From NCBI RefSeq assembly GCF_008831285.2, contig NC_045150.1:15065362-15129361 (forward strand): a DNA stretch of 64,000 nucleotides, given 5' to 3'. The position numbers were made by a program, and so were the translations under genes. Positions 48,373 to 58,299 of the stretch are shown here, one piece after another; position 1 is the first letter of the stretch, and every line of letters starts with the position of its first letter. The stretch is from Nymphaea colorata. Its lineage: Eukaryota > Streptophyta > Magnoliopsida > Nymphaeales > Nymphaeaceae. Below the pieces are notes generated by a model, which searched no databases, was not told where the DNA came from, and saw nothing but the letters and a program-made list of their open reading frames with translations.

Positions 48373-51030
48373 TCATTGCTTCAATCCAATGTGGGTTAGT
48401 TTTGGCTTCAAAGGTTCAACATGAGAGTGAATAGCTAATAAGCAAGTTCTATGTTTTGGGGAAAAAGACTCGTAGAAGACAAATTTTTGAGGTAGATGAA
48501 AAACTCTTTGAGATCTCCTAAGAGTAGGTTGAGACTCTTGGATGTTTTGTTGAGACCTTCTCTTATAAACTATAACTTCTCTTGGTGGAGATCTAAAAGG
48601 AGTACTCTCAACCTCATTTAGAGCATCATCATGTGAAGAAGGCAAAACATCATCATGTGAAGAAGGCAAAACATCATCATCATCATCATCATTATCATCA
48701 TCATCATCATTTATCCATAAAAAAGAATAGTCATCTTCATGCTTGGTTTTATTTTCATTAAAGCCATTTTCTTCTTCTAAAAATATCACATTTCTTGAAA
48801 CATACACTTTATCTTTTTCAATATCATAGCATCTATATCTTTTTTGAGTTTCAGAATAGCCAATAAAGACACATTGAATAGCCCTATATGAAAGTTTGTC
48901 ATTTAAAATGAAACATTTGCAACCAAAGACTTTGAAACTTTTATAAATTGGCTTCAAATTAAAAAGTTTTTGAAAAGGTGAAATATTTTCTAAAACTTTA
49001 GAGGGCATTCTATTAATCAAGTAAATGGATGTTAGAATCACTTCAGCCCAAAAAATTTTTGGAACATTTTTTGATATAATAAGAGCTCTTGTTGTTTCAA
49101 GAATATGTCTATGTTTTCTTTCGGCAACTCCATTTTGTTGAGGGGTTTTGGGACAAGACTTTTGGTGTATAACTCCTTTTTCCTTTAGGAATTCTTCAAA
49201 TTCATTGGAAATGAATTCTCCCCCGGAATCACTTCTAAAAATTTTAAGTTTTGCATCAAATTGAGTTTTGATCATGTTGTAAAAGTTTTTAAAATTCATA
49301 AAGACTTCCGATTTACGTTTAAGAAAGTAAACCCAAGCATATCGAGAGTAATCATCCACAAAAATGACATAATAAAGCAAACCACCTTTAGACATAATAG
49401 GAGCGGGACCCCATACATCCGAATGCACTAATTCAAAAGGTGCCTTTGCAACAAAATTTCTATTTCCAAAAGGTAAAGCCTTAATTTTGGCTTTAATACA
49501 ATCATCACAATAGATCATTTCTTTACATTTCTCTTTCAAAAAATGGATCCAAGACATTTTTCCTAAACTTGAATGCCCAAGTCTTTGATGCCAAACTTGA
49601 ATGTCACTCTTCTTGACTACATTGCAAGTAGGGTTGGAAAGATCCAAAAAATCAAGATCATTTTTCCTAGAACCTTCCCCAATCGTCTTCTTGGAAAGAT
49701 GGTCCTGTATCAAAAATTTATTTTGTGAGAAGATAATATCACATCCATGATTTGTTATTTGAGAAACCGACAAGAGATTTAAGTTAAGTTTGAGAATAAA
49801 TCTAACTTTTGGTATTTTAAAAACTTTTGAATTAAAATTTTGATCAATATTCCCAACACATTTGATTTCAAGAGGAGTTCCATCGGTGGTTTTAACAAAT
49901 GGGCAAGTTTCTTCCTTAGTGCATTCGGTAAGTAAAGAACTACAAGGGGTCATATGAAATGAAGCTCCGGAATCAAGAATCCAAGAGTAATTACTTGATG
50001 ATGTAGATGCCACCGTTGCTCCGGAGATTGGAGAAGTCCCTCCTCCTTTGAAAAGCGGTTGAAGAGCATCAATAAGCTTTGGTTGGAGGGCACTTACAAG
50101 TTTGTCTAGGTCAAATCGATTGTTTTCTTCATACATTGCCCCAGCCACACTTGTCTTTTTATCAAATCTCCTCAATTTAGGACATCTAAGTTTAGTATGT
50201 CCTTCTTCTTGACAATGGAAACATATGATCTTCTTGTTGCCAATATTGTTATGCTCATAGTTTCGATTAAAGTAAGGAGACCTATAAGTTCTCATATGAG
50301 CACCGGGTCTTGAGGTAGCAAGAACACTCTCACTTTTATCTTTGGAAAAATTGAGTCTATTCTCCTCCATTTGAAGTTCCTTTATGGCTTCATTCATAGA
50401 TATAGATGGCACTTTATGCCTATGGAGCAAGGAAGTTTTGACTCCATCATATTTCGATCTAAGACCAAGAATGAATTTATAAAATTTCTCCCTTTGGATT
50501 TGTTTTTCTCTAACACCAATGTCTCTTGGATCATACCATTCGGGTTCAAATAGAGCAAGTTTGTCCCATAATTGCTCCATTTCTCCAACGTATTCTTTAA
50601 TAGACTTATCCCCTTGTTGGAGACTTGCAATCTTCATTTGAAGATTGCACATGTAGGCCACATCCTTCATAGTGTGGGTTTTCTTGAGGAATTCCCAAGC
50701 TTCATCAGCAAAATTATGTTTTGCTATTTGGCCCATGGTTGTAGTATCAACACAAGCAATAATCCAAGTGATAATCTTGTGGTGTCCTATCTTCCACTCT
50801 TCCCATTTTTTCTCATATTCATTCATAACCTTGTCTTTTTCAACTCCATCTAGTTCTTGGGCTTTACCATCTATGGTCTTGGTGAGGACTAATTGAGGCT
50901 CACCTTTAGACCCATCAACAAGTCCCCATAAGCCTTTACTTCTAATAAAATGTTCCATAGTTTTTGCCCAAGAAACATAATTTGATGAAGTTAATTTAGG
51001 AAGAAGAGTAGAAGAAGTTCTTTCATCCAT
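48373..51030 (-). pseudogene. Element F gag, protease and integrase
   Basis: The minus-strand ATG at 51030 opens MDERTSSTLLPKLTSSNYVS; an in-frame extension to 51123 looks like leader. Next are the gag body, CCHC knuckle ICFHCQEEGHTKLRCP, protease WILDSGASFHMTP, pre-integrase HQRLGHSSLGKM, and integrase DDE residues in [24 protein letters not shown] and [14 protein letters not shown]. An acidic linker follows, with a run of Asp codons (CAT microsatellite on the plus strand, about 48671-48712) and a duplicated VLPSSHDD. The frame ends at 48373 shortly before RT. Confidence 0.92.
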
Positions 51031-51325
51031 AATGTGTACCTTGTAAAGGAGAAGTTGAGGTAGTGCTAGGATGAAAAACAACCACACAAAATGAAGCTTT
51101 TGACGCGTCAAAGACTGCCACAATCTTCACCACCAAGGGAGCTTTATCCTGTCATAAATATCACCAAAAGAGGCCAGTAAAATAACAACACCTTCTTGTG
51201 TCAACTCAAAGCAGCAATATATCGAACACTTGGAGTGCTTCACGGCTCCAACGGAACAGAAATACCGGGGATCTTCAAGCTTGAAAGACAGCAAGACCAA
51301 GAGCCAAAACCTTGCTCTGATACCA

Positions 51326-51831
51326 TGTAAATCAGTCCCAATCTTGAGAATGCAAACACTTCAAGAAATACACTCTTGAAGATCCCAACACCTTCAATAG
51401 GTAAATGCACAACCAAACCACAAACTTGAGGAGAAGATAAATATATTCATCTCAAGAGGAGAACACAACTGAGGCCTAAAAGCCTTAACAAAACAAGGGA
51501 CAATAGTCCCTTATTTATAGTACAATGTAAGGGAGAGAAGAAGGAGGAGTTGGCTGTTGGGCCAGTTCCAACGGCTAGAAATCTAGCCGTTGGAAGCTGG
51601 CCCAACAGCTAGCTCCCCTTTACAAAACAAGAAAAAGTAAAAATAGAAAAAGAAAAGAAATAAAAAAGGTACATAAAAAAAGAAAAAGAAACAAATAAAA
51701 TAAAATACATAAACACCTATGCATACATAGATATTCATATATACAAATCATACATGAAACTAGATGTATGACAGTATATATGAAATATACATATGTATAC
51801 TTACATAATGTCTAATCTTTAAATTCTAACA
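51326..51831 (-). repeat. Element F 5' LTR (right copy, 506 bp)
   Basis: TGTAAATCAG...TTCTAACA, followed by target duplication GGCAA (51832-51836). It contains the second copy of the inverted repeat. Confidence 0.93.
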
Positions 51832-51836
51832 GGCAA

Positions 51837-52212
51837 TTGCCGGAAGCGCCGGCGAACGCTGCGATCTCCACACAATGCAGCTGCAGTCCCACGACTTGGC
51901 CAAGCTCCCTGCTCCTGAACAGCCGCAGGATTCTCCCAAAACAATGAGCAGAGAAGTCACTACTGATTACAATAAGTTAGGCAATTTAATCAACAAATAC
52001 GTCACCAGAGATAGTAAAGAACCCCAGGAGATTTCGGAATTGGGGCGTGGCAACTGCCGGTAGCACCGGCGAGCGCATATTCTCCATCTTCAGGTCCAGT
52101 GCAGCGCTCGTCCTCTTCTTCAGCACTCCTCTCGGATAGGTTCAGCATCCAAAACATAACAACATCAAATCCAAACAATGTAATAGAAATGAAATGCTCA
52201 GAAGCTAGGGTC
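51837..52212. other. Unassigned GC-richer segment, middle part (between F and G)
   Basis: Continuation of 45231-46411 past the element F target site. Two loosely similar blocks, 'ttgccggaagcgccggcgaa' (51836) and 'ctgccggtagcaccggcgag' (52052), suggest an old internal repeat of about 215 bp. No coding call. Confidence 0.35.
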
Positions 52213-52217
52213 ATCAC

Positions 52218-52382
52218 TGATGAATTTAAGAGAGCTAAACTTTGATTCACATCGAAAGAATCCCTAACTCCTCTTTATATAGACTAGAGGAGAGGGATAA
52301 GTTACAAGAAAGTCATTAAAAAGAAACATTATTACACAAGTGCCCTCTCAAGCCTAATACTGAGTATAAACACGTCTTAACA
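52218..52382 (-). repeat. Element G 3' LTR (left copy, 165 bp)
   Basis: TGATGAATTT...CGTCTTAACA. The minus-strand TATA element TATATAAA lies near 52274-52281. Confidence 0.95.
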
Positions 52383-52389
52383 CTCCCCC

Positions 52390-55300
52390 TCAAGTTGGAG
52401 CGTATATGTCAAACAAGCTCAACTTGGAACAACAACTTTGGAATGGTCCTCTTGCAAGAGCTTTAGTAAAAATATCAGCAGTTTGCCCTGTAGTTGAAAT
52501 ATGGGAGGTACTTACAAACCCCTTTTGAATCATGTCTCTGGTATAGTGACAATCTACTTCAACATGCTTGGTTCTCTCATGGAAAGCAGGATTATTAGCA
52601 ATAAACAGAGCAGCTTTGTTATCACCTAACAATTGCATAGGAAGAGGCACTTCCACAGTAAGCCACATAACTTCAGCAGTAGCCTGAGCCATAGCTCTAT
52701 ACTCAGATTCTGCACTTGATCTGGCAACCACTGTCTGCTTCTTACTCTTCCATGTGACCAAGTTGGATCCAATAAACACACAAAACCCAGTAGTGGATTT
52801 TCTGTCAAGGTGACATCCCGCATAATCAGCATCAACATACACAGATATAGTGAGAGATGTACCATTTTGAAAGAAGAGTCCCATTCTTGGTGAATTTTTT
52901 AGATACCTGAGAATCATCATGGCAGCATCCCAATGGACTTTCTTGGGCTTATCCATAAATTGACTCACTCTGCTGACAGCATAGGCAATATCAGGTCGAG
53001 TAACAGTGATATATAGGAGCTTCCCAACAATCCCTCTATATTGTCTAACATCAACATCTTCAGTATCATCATCATACAAGCGAGTATTGATGTCCATGGG
53101 TGTAGAGGCAGGTCGACATCCTAGCATACCTGTCTCTTGCAAAACATCAGTAACGTATTTCCTTTGGCACATGATAAGACCCTTCTGATTTCTGGCAAAC
53201 TCAATACCTAAGAAATAGCGTAGCTCACCAAGATCCTTGGTGACAAAGTGTCGTCCAAGGACGCCCTTGATGTTGGAAATCCCCTGAATATCATCCCCTG
53301 TAACAATGATATCATCAACATAGACAAGAACTATCACTGTACCTGTAGAAGTTTTCTTGACAAAAAGGGAATGATCAGCCGAAGAACGTCTGAAGCCCTC
53401 ATTCTCAATATTCTCTGATAATTTTTGGAACCAAGCTCGAGGACTTTGTTTCAGACCATAAATTGCCTTTCTCAATCTACACACTTTCTGACACTCCCCC
53501 TCAGCAACAAACCCTGGTGGTTGCTGCATATACACTTCTTCATGTAGGTCACCATACAGAAAGGCATTTTTGACATCAAGCTGTGATAGAGACCAATTCT
53601 TGCTGACGGCAACAGCGAGAAGAACCCGTAAAGAAGCATGTCGTGCCACAGGAGAGAAGGTATCATAATAATCAACCCCATAAGTCTGAGTATAGCCTTT
53701 AGCAACCAGGCGAGCCTTATATCTCTCAATGCTGCCATCTGCTCTGTATTTAACAGTAAATACCCATCGACAACCAACAATAGCTGCATCAGATGAAGGA
53801 GTAACTAGTGTCCAGGTGCCTCTAGACTGAAGGGCATCCATCTCTTCTTGCATAGCTGCGGCCCATTTGGGATCAGAAAGAGCGTCCATGGGAGTCTGTG
53901 GAAGAGCTACAGCCGACAGTCCCTTGACAAACTGTCGGTAAGTAGGAGTGAGTCTAGCCATGGACAAATGACCAGAGAGAGGATGCAAAGTGCAACTGCG
54001 TTTGCATTTCCTTTGAGCAATGGGCATATCAAGTTCATTAATATGAGGACCAAGAGCATGCTCTGGAGAGTCCCCTGTGTCATCATCACATAAAGAATGG
54101 TCAGCAGGATTTGTGTGTTCAGGAAGTACCTTGGGCATGCTGGGTGAAGGCACAGGAGCACAGGGGGCAGGTTGAACAGGTTTAGTGCGACGTTGGTAGA
54201 TAGCCCCAAAACGCGAAGCAACGGGTTGTGGATAACTCATGAGAGGTAAAGGAATGTGGACTTCATCACTAAATTCAGGCACCCTTAATTGAGTTCCATT
54301 TGGAGAGAAATAAGAGGTGGACTCAAAAAATGTAACATCAGCACTCACATAATATCGACGAGTAGAAGGATCATAACAACGATATCCCTTTTGAGTGCGG
54401 GAATAACCAACAAAGATCGTTTTGATAGCCCGAGGGGATAACTTATCTCTCCCAGGACCAAGCAACTGAACAAAGGCAACACATCCAAAAATACGAGGTG
54501 CAACAGAAAACAATTTTCTGTCAGGAAAAAGAACAGAGAAAGGAATAAGATCTCCCAACACAGATGACGGCATGCGAACAGCATCTCCCCAATAAGAATG
54601 GGGAACATGGCTGTGTATGATAATGGTTCTGGCGACATCAAGAATATGGCGGTGTTTTCTCTCAGCAACCCCGTTTTGTTGAGAGGTATAGGCACAAGAA
54701 GTTTGGTGAATGATACCCTTATCCCTGAAAAATTGTTTTAAAGAGGAAGCACAGAACTCAAGAGCATTGTCAGAGCACACAATCTTGACACAAGTATCAA
54801 ACTGAGTCAGAATTTCATTGATAAAATTTTTGATTACATGACCCGCTTCAGATTTGTGTTTCATAAGAAAAACCCAACTAACACGACTGTAATCATCAAC
54901 AGCAACAAGATAATACCGATGACCCTGAAGGTCAGGAGTACGACTCGGGCCCCAAACATCAAAATGAAGTAACTCAAACAAAGAGTGGCTGCTTCTACTG
55001 GACCGCGGAGGAAAGGATGACCGATGGTGTTTGCCTAACTGACAAGACTCACATTGAAAAAACGACTTATGAGACAGCTGAGGGAGAACATGCAGCAGTT
55101 TCTGAAACGGGAGATGTCCAAAACGTAAATGCCAAGTATAAGCCGAGGATGAGGACGACCCCGACGAGGTAGATCCAGCAAAGGGAAAGGAATGCACTAG
55201 CCTGTAGAGACCTCCCTGTTCACAGCCACTGCCAATCACCCTGCCCGTCAGTATATCCTGAAACACAAGAGAGGAAGAGTCAAATATAGCACGACAATTT

Positions 55301-56583
55301 AATTCTCTGGTAATCTGACTGATAGAAAGTAGGCTATGGGGGAATTCTGGTGCATGAAGAACGTGCTGCAGCGGCAATGATGAAGTAAGTTGGACCTCTC
55401 CATGTCCAACAACTGGTGAATATTTTCCATCTGCTAGAATAACCGAATGACCCGGTGGAGTAGGGACGTAAGAGGTGAATTGCGTCTTATCCCCACAGAG
55501 ATGTGTCGATGCACCAGAATCAATAAGCCAATCTGTAGTGTCAGGAGCAGAGCAGACTGTACAGGCAGAATACATACCAGATGAAGAAGCACTCACAGCG
55601 GTAGGAACAGTAGAAGTGGTCGGACCAGGGGCTTGATGGGCGCTGTCGCCAATCAAGTGCCTCAACTGAGAGAGAATGTCATCTACATGCAGCTCACTGG
55701 AGGAGGCAGTGTGCTGAGGCTTAGGCTGCTCAGAAGAATCAGTAGATACAGTCTGATTTGCAAAAGCTGGACGACCATGTTTCTGCCAACACTTATCCAC
55801 AGTATGACCAATGCGGTGACAAAACTGACATACAGGGCGTGAAGGGGTATTGCCACGGCCACGGCCCCCTCGTCCTCTGGCAAAAAAGGGTCCACCTCTG
55901 CCACGAGTAGCAAGCATAGCAAAAGTGGTATCAGGAACAGTCGATGCAGAGATCGAAATTCTGCTGAGCCTACTGTAAGCCTCATCAATAGGAGGAATCG
56001 AGAGACTAGTAAGCATTTGGTTCTTTGCGGATTCATAAACAGAGTCTAAACCAGAAAGAAAGACTCCTACCATAAGCATATCTCTGTATGCCTTTTGTTG
56101 TTCACACTTGCATGCGGGAAAGTAGCTATTCAGTCTCTCAAACATGGATTTGAGACTAGAATAATAAGTGTGAAGAGGTCGGCCATCTTGTCGCATCTGA
56201 TGAATATCATGATGAAGCTGCATTATGCGCGTTTCATTTCTCGCCTGTGAATACGTGGCAGCAAGGGAATCCCACATATCCTTTGCACTGTCCTTGTGCA
56301 AGACTTCATTTGCAATTTCTTGAGAGAGAGTACCAACAATCCATACCATAACCAACGAATTATCTTTAAACCAAGTAGTATATTTTCCTACCTTCTGTAC
56401 GGGCTCGGGCTCCAATATGAGATGTTCCTTCTCATGAGCGATCAAGGTTCTTTTTACTTGCATGGCCCACATCTCGTAATTACCCCCATCCATTTTGGTG
56501 ATAATGCTGGAAAATGGGGAACTCTTCATCTCTCCCGACGATACAAAGGAAGAGGGATTAGCGCCACTACTAATTTCAGACAT
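52390..56583 (-). CDS. Element G gag-pol polyprotein (1,397 aa, uninterrupted)
   Basis: The minus-strand ATG at 56583 opens MSEISSGANPSSFVSSGEMK. Domains in order: gag (about 25-230); CCHC knuckle VCQFCHRIGHTVDKCWQKH (about 250-270); protease WLIDSGASTHLCG (about 355); pre-integrase HLRFGHLPFQKL with CESCQLGKH; integrase DDE in FDVWGPSRTPDLQG, CSDNALEF and [15 protein letters not shown] with CRWVFTVKYRADGSIERYKA and catalytic VYVDDIIVTGDD; RNase H with VDADYAGCHLDRKSTTGFC, SAESEYRAMA and LGDNKAALFIANNP; end LSLFDIYAPT. Compared with elements B and C it appears to lack about eight residues after YWGDAV and a similar number after VMWL in RNase H, both in frame. So the frame is open, but full activity is not assured. 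Confidence 0.95.
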   Translation of the reverse strand: MSEISSGANPSSFVSSGEMKSSPFSSIITKMDGGNYEMWAMQVKRTLIAHEKEHLILEPEPVQKVGKYTTWFKDNSLVMVWIVGTLSQEIANEVLHKDSAKDMWDSLAATYSQARNETRIMQLHHDIHQMRQDGRPLHTYYSSLKSMFERLNSYFPACKCEQQKAYRDMLMVGVFLSGLDSVYESAKNQMLTSLSIPPIDEAYSRLSRISISASTVPDTTFAMLATRGRGGPFFARGRGGRGRGNTPSRPVCQFCHRIGHTVDKCWQKHGRPAFANQTVSTDSSEQPKPQHTASSSELHVDDILSQLRHLIGDSAHQAPGPTTSTVPTAVSASSSGMYSACTVCSAPDTTDWLIDSGASTHLCGDKTQFTSYVPTPPGHSVILADGKYSPVVGHGEVQLTSSLPLQHVLHAPEFPHSLLSISQITRELNCRAIFDSSSLVFQDILTGRVIGSGCEQGGLYRLVHSFPFAGSTSSGSSSSSAYTWHLRFGHLPFQKLLHVLPQLSHKSFFQCESCQLGKHHRSSFPPRSSRSSHSLFELLHFDVWGPSRTPDLQGHRYYLVAVDDYSRVSWVFLMKHKSEAGHVIKNFINEILTQFDTCVKIVCSDNALEFCASSLKQFFRDKGIIHQTSCAYTSQQNGVAERKHRHILDVARTIIIHSHVPHSYWGDAVRMPSSVLGDLIPFSVLFPDRKLFSVAPRIFGCVAFVQLLGPGRDKLSPRAIKTIFVGYSRTQKGYRCYDPSTRRYYVSADVTFFESTSYFSPNGTQLRVPEFSDEVHIPLPLMSYPQPVASRFGAIYQRRTKPVQPAPCAPVPSPSMPKVLPEHTNPADHSLCDDDTGDSPEHALGPHINELDMPIAQRKCKRSCTLHPLSGHLSMARLTPTYRQFVKGLSAVALPQTPMDALSDPKWAAAMQEEMDALQSRGTWTLVTPSSDAAIVGCRWVFTVKYRADGSIERYKARLVAKGYTQTYGVDYYDTFSPVARHASLRVLLAVAVSKNWSLSQLDVKNAFLYGDLHEEVYMQQPPGFVAEGECQKVCRLRKAIYGLKQSPRAWFQKLSENIENEGFRRSSADHSLFVKKTSTGTVIVLVYVDDIIVTGDDIQGISNIKGVLGRHFVTKDLGELRYFLGIEFARNQKGLIMCQRKYVTDVLQETGMLGCRPASTPMDINTRLYDDDTEDVDVRQYRGIVGKLLYITVTRPDIAYAVSRVSQFMDKPKKVHWDAAMMILRYLKNSPRMGLFFQNGTSLTISVYVDADYAGCHLDRKSTTGFCVFIGSNLVTWKSKKQTVVARSSAESEYRAMAQATAEVMWLTVEVPLPMQLLGDNKAALFIANNPAFHERTKHVEVDCHYTRDMIQKGFVSTSHISTTGQTADIFTKALARGPFQSCCSKLSLFDIYAPT

Positions 56584-57268
56584 CCTTCAACACAAGGAGG
56601 AAACCGAGCCACGGAATAGGAAGTGCAGGCAAAAAGAATACAATCACATATCGAAAGACAACATGCTGATCATGAAGCAATATGCAGTTAACGCATGTAG
56701 CAATCCAGAAGTCTGATCGGCGGGAAGAGGCAACAGCAGAGCTGAACGAAGAGAGATACCAGAGACGGCGCTGAGAAGAAAATCAGCGTGCAGAACCTCG
56801 GGCAGAGCAGCGGCGGAACAGCGGCGGAGCAGCGTGCAACGGAGGAGCAGCGTGCAGCGGAGGAGCAGCGTGCAAAGCAGCGGCGGAGCAGTAGCAGCGG
56901 AAAGACGCTGAGAGGAAAATCAGCGTTGAGGCGACGGCGAAGATGACAGGCGAAGCAGCAACGGGCGCAGGCGTTCAGTCTGCTGGGCGGAGCAACGGTA
57001 GAGTGCACACGCGGCGGCGGTGCAGGCGGACGGGCGCAAGCGGAGGCGGCGCAGGCGGACAATGGGTAGGGCGACGAGGGGCAGCAGGGCTGGGTCGGGC
57101 GGGGTCGGGCGACAATGGACAGGGCGGCAATGGGCAGGGCGGCGGCAGCTGACGCCGATCAGGCGGCGGCCGGCGCCGCTCAGTCGGCGACAACTCGCTG
57201 AGGAGGAGATCGGCGTCAGCTGCCGCCGCTCAGTCGGCGACAACTCGCTGAGGAGGAGACGGCTGGGG
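56584..57268 (-). other. Element G GC-rich leader with minisatellite repeats
   Basis: Between the primer-binding site and the gag ATG (minus sense). It holds an 18-bp repeat near 56823-56880 ('ggaggagcagcgtgcagc' and variants) and a 50-bp period repeat near 57173-57259 ('cagtcggcgacaactcgctg' twice). Base composition produces overlapping spurious frames on both strands. Confidence 0.7.
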
Positions 57269-57279
57269 CTCTGATACCA

Positions 57280-57444
57280 TGATGAATTTAAGAGAGCTAA
57301 ACTTTGTTTCACATCGAAAGAATCCCTAACTCCTCTTTATATAGACTAGAGGAGAGGGATAAGTTACAAGAAAGTCATTAAAAAGAAACATTATTACACA
57401 AGTGCCCTCTCAAGCCTAATACTGAGTATAAACACGTCTTAACA
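57280..57444 (-). repeat. Element G 5' LTR (right copy, 165 bp)
   Basis: TGATGAATTT...CGTCTTAACA, followed by target duplication ATCAC (57445-57449). One mismatch to the left LTR. Confidence 0.95.
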
Positions 57445-57449
57445 ATCAC

Positions 57450-58250
57450 CAGATTTCAAAGATTACCCAAACAGATTATAGAATGGGGGCGCAAGCGAGG
57501 ATCCCCCCTCGCAGGGTGTTCGATCGTAGATCCTCTCCGAATTTTATAAATTCAATCCCTGCACCGTTGCTTCTGAAATTTGGACAGTAGCTTGCCGAAG
57601 TGATGAGGACTAGACACCCCAAAGCTCAGCTTCAGGTTAGCTCTCCAGAAGAATCATGTGCAGAAAAACTCCTGCCTCAAACAACAGTCTCTGCCCGATG
57701 ACGAACAGAGAGCTCCCGTGACGATTCTCATCCTTCTTCAGCAGAATTTGGGGATTTCTCCCGAATCGATTACAAAATCAGTTAATAACAGTTCAGATCA
57801 TCAATTAACATCAAGGGATAGTAGAACAAGTCACCATATCGCATTCAAAACCCAATTTCTAAGCGAAATCGGGGAAAAGACGCTGCCTGAGATTCTGGTG
57901 GCGATGTGGCGATGTCTGGCGTCGCCCCTCTGGTTTTTCAGCCAATCTCTCCTCACGGAAATGGGATTCCGACGAGGGTGAGGCTGGCGCCAAGCTTGCC
58001 ACCAAGAGGGGAGAACTCCCGCGGGAGAAAACGAACTCAAAACTTCATTATGATTAAAAGATGATTAGGTTATTACATCAACTATAGCTTTTATAGTGCT
58101 ACGTCCTTCTGGGTCAAGCCCGTGCCTCATTCCGAGACGATACAAGGAAAGAAGGAACCAAAACTCAAAGTAAATCATTTACAACCGTACCGGACCGACC
58201 GAGCCGGTTTGTTTTATTCTATGTCCTGCTGAGTCCGTGCCTCGGACTGG
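57450..58250 (-). other. Unassigned segment, right part; possible 3' LTR of element H
   Basis: Continues 51837-52212 across element G's target site. On the minus strand a TATA-like 'cactataaaagc' (about 58090-58101) lies downstream of element H's coding end. This is what a 3' LTR promoter would look like, with the segment to the left as R-U5. No second LTR copy is visible to the right of H inside the window, so this stays a hypothesis. Confidence 0.35.
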
Positions 58251-58299
58251 TCTTCGCTGAACGTGTGAGCACAAGGCTCGCCACTTGCCTAGGTTCGCC

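Larger units (their letters stand above)
46417..51831 (-). mobile_element. Element F: Ty1/Copia retrotransposon, broken
   Basis: LTRs at 46417-46921 and 51326-51831, with exact GGCAA target duplications (46412-46416, 51832-51836). On the minus strand the primer-binding site (complement of 'ctctgatacca', 51315-51325) adjoins the 5' LTR and the purine run 'gaggggggg' adjoins the 3' LTR. Coding order is gag, protease, integrase, RT, RNase H. LTRs differ at roughly 15-20 positions in 505 bp by eye. One frameshift and one stop disable it. Confidence 0.95.
52218..57444 (-). mobile_element. Element G: Ty1/Copia retrotransposon, recent, uninterrupted gag-pol
   Basis: LTRs at 52218-52382 and 57280-57444 (165 bp each) differ at only one position that I can find (A versus T near 52246/57308). 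Target duplications ATCAC are exact (52213-52217, 57445-57449). On the minus strand the primer-binding site is the complement of 'ctctgatacca' (57269-57279) and the polypurine tract is at 52383-52394. One open frame encodes the entire polyprotein. All this indicates a recent insertion. Confidence 0.96.

Noticed and set aside
56943-57312. Arg/Gly- and Ala/Cys-rich frames on both strands
   Set aside because: They lie in the GC-rich leader of element G, with minisatellite repeats explaining the open frames.
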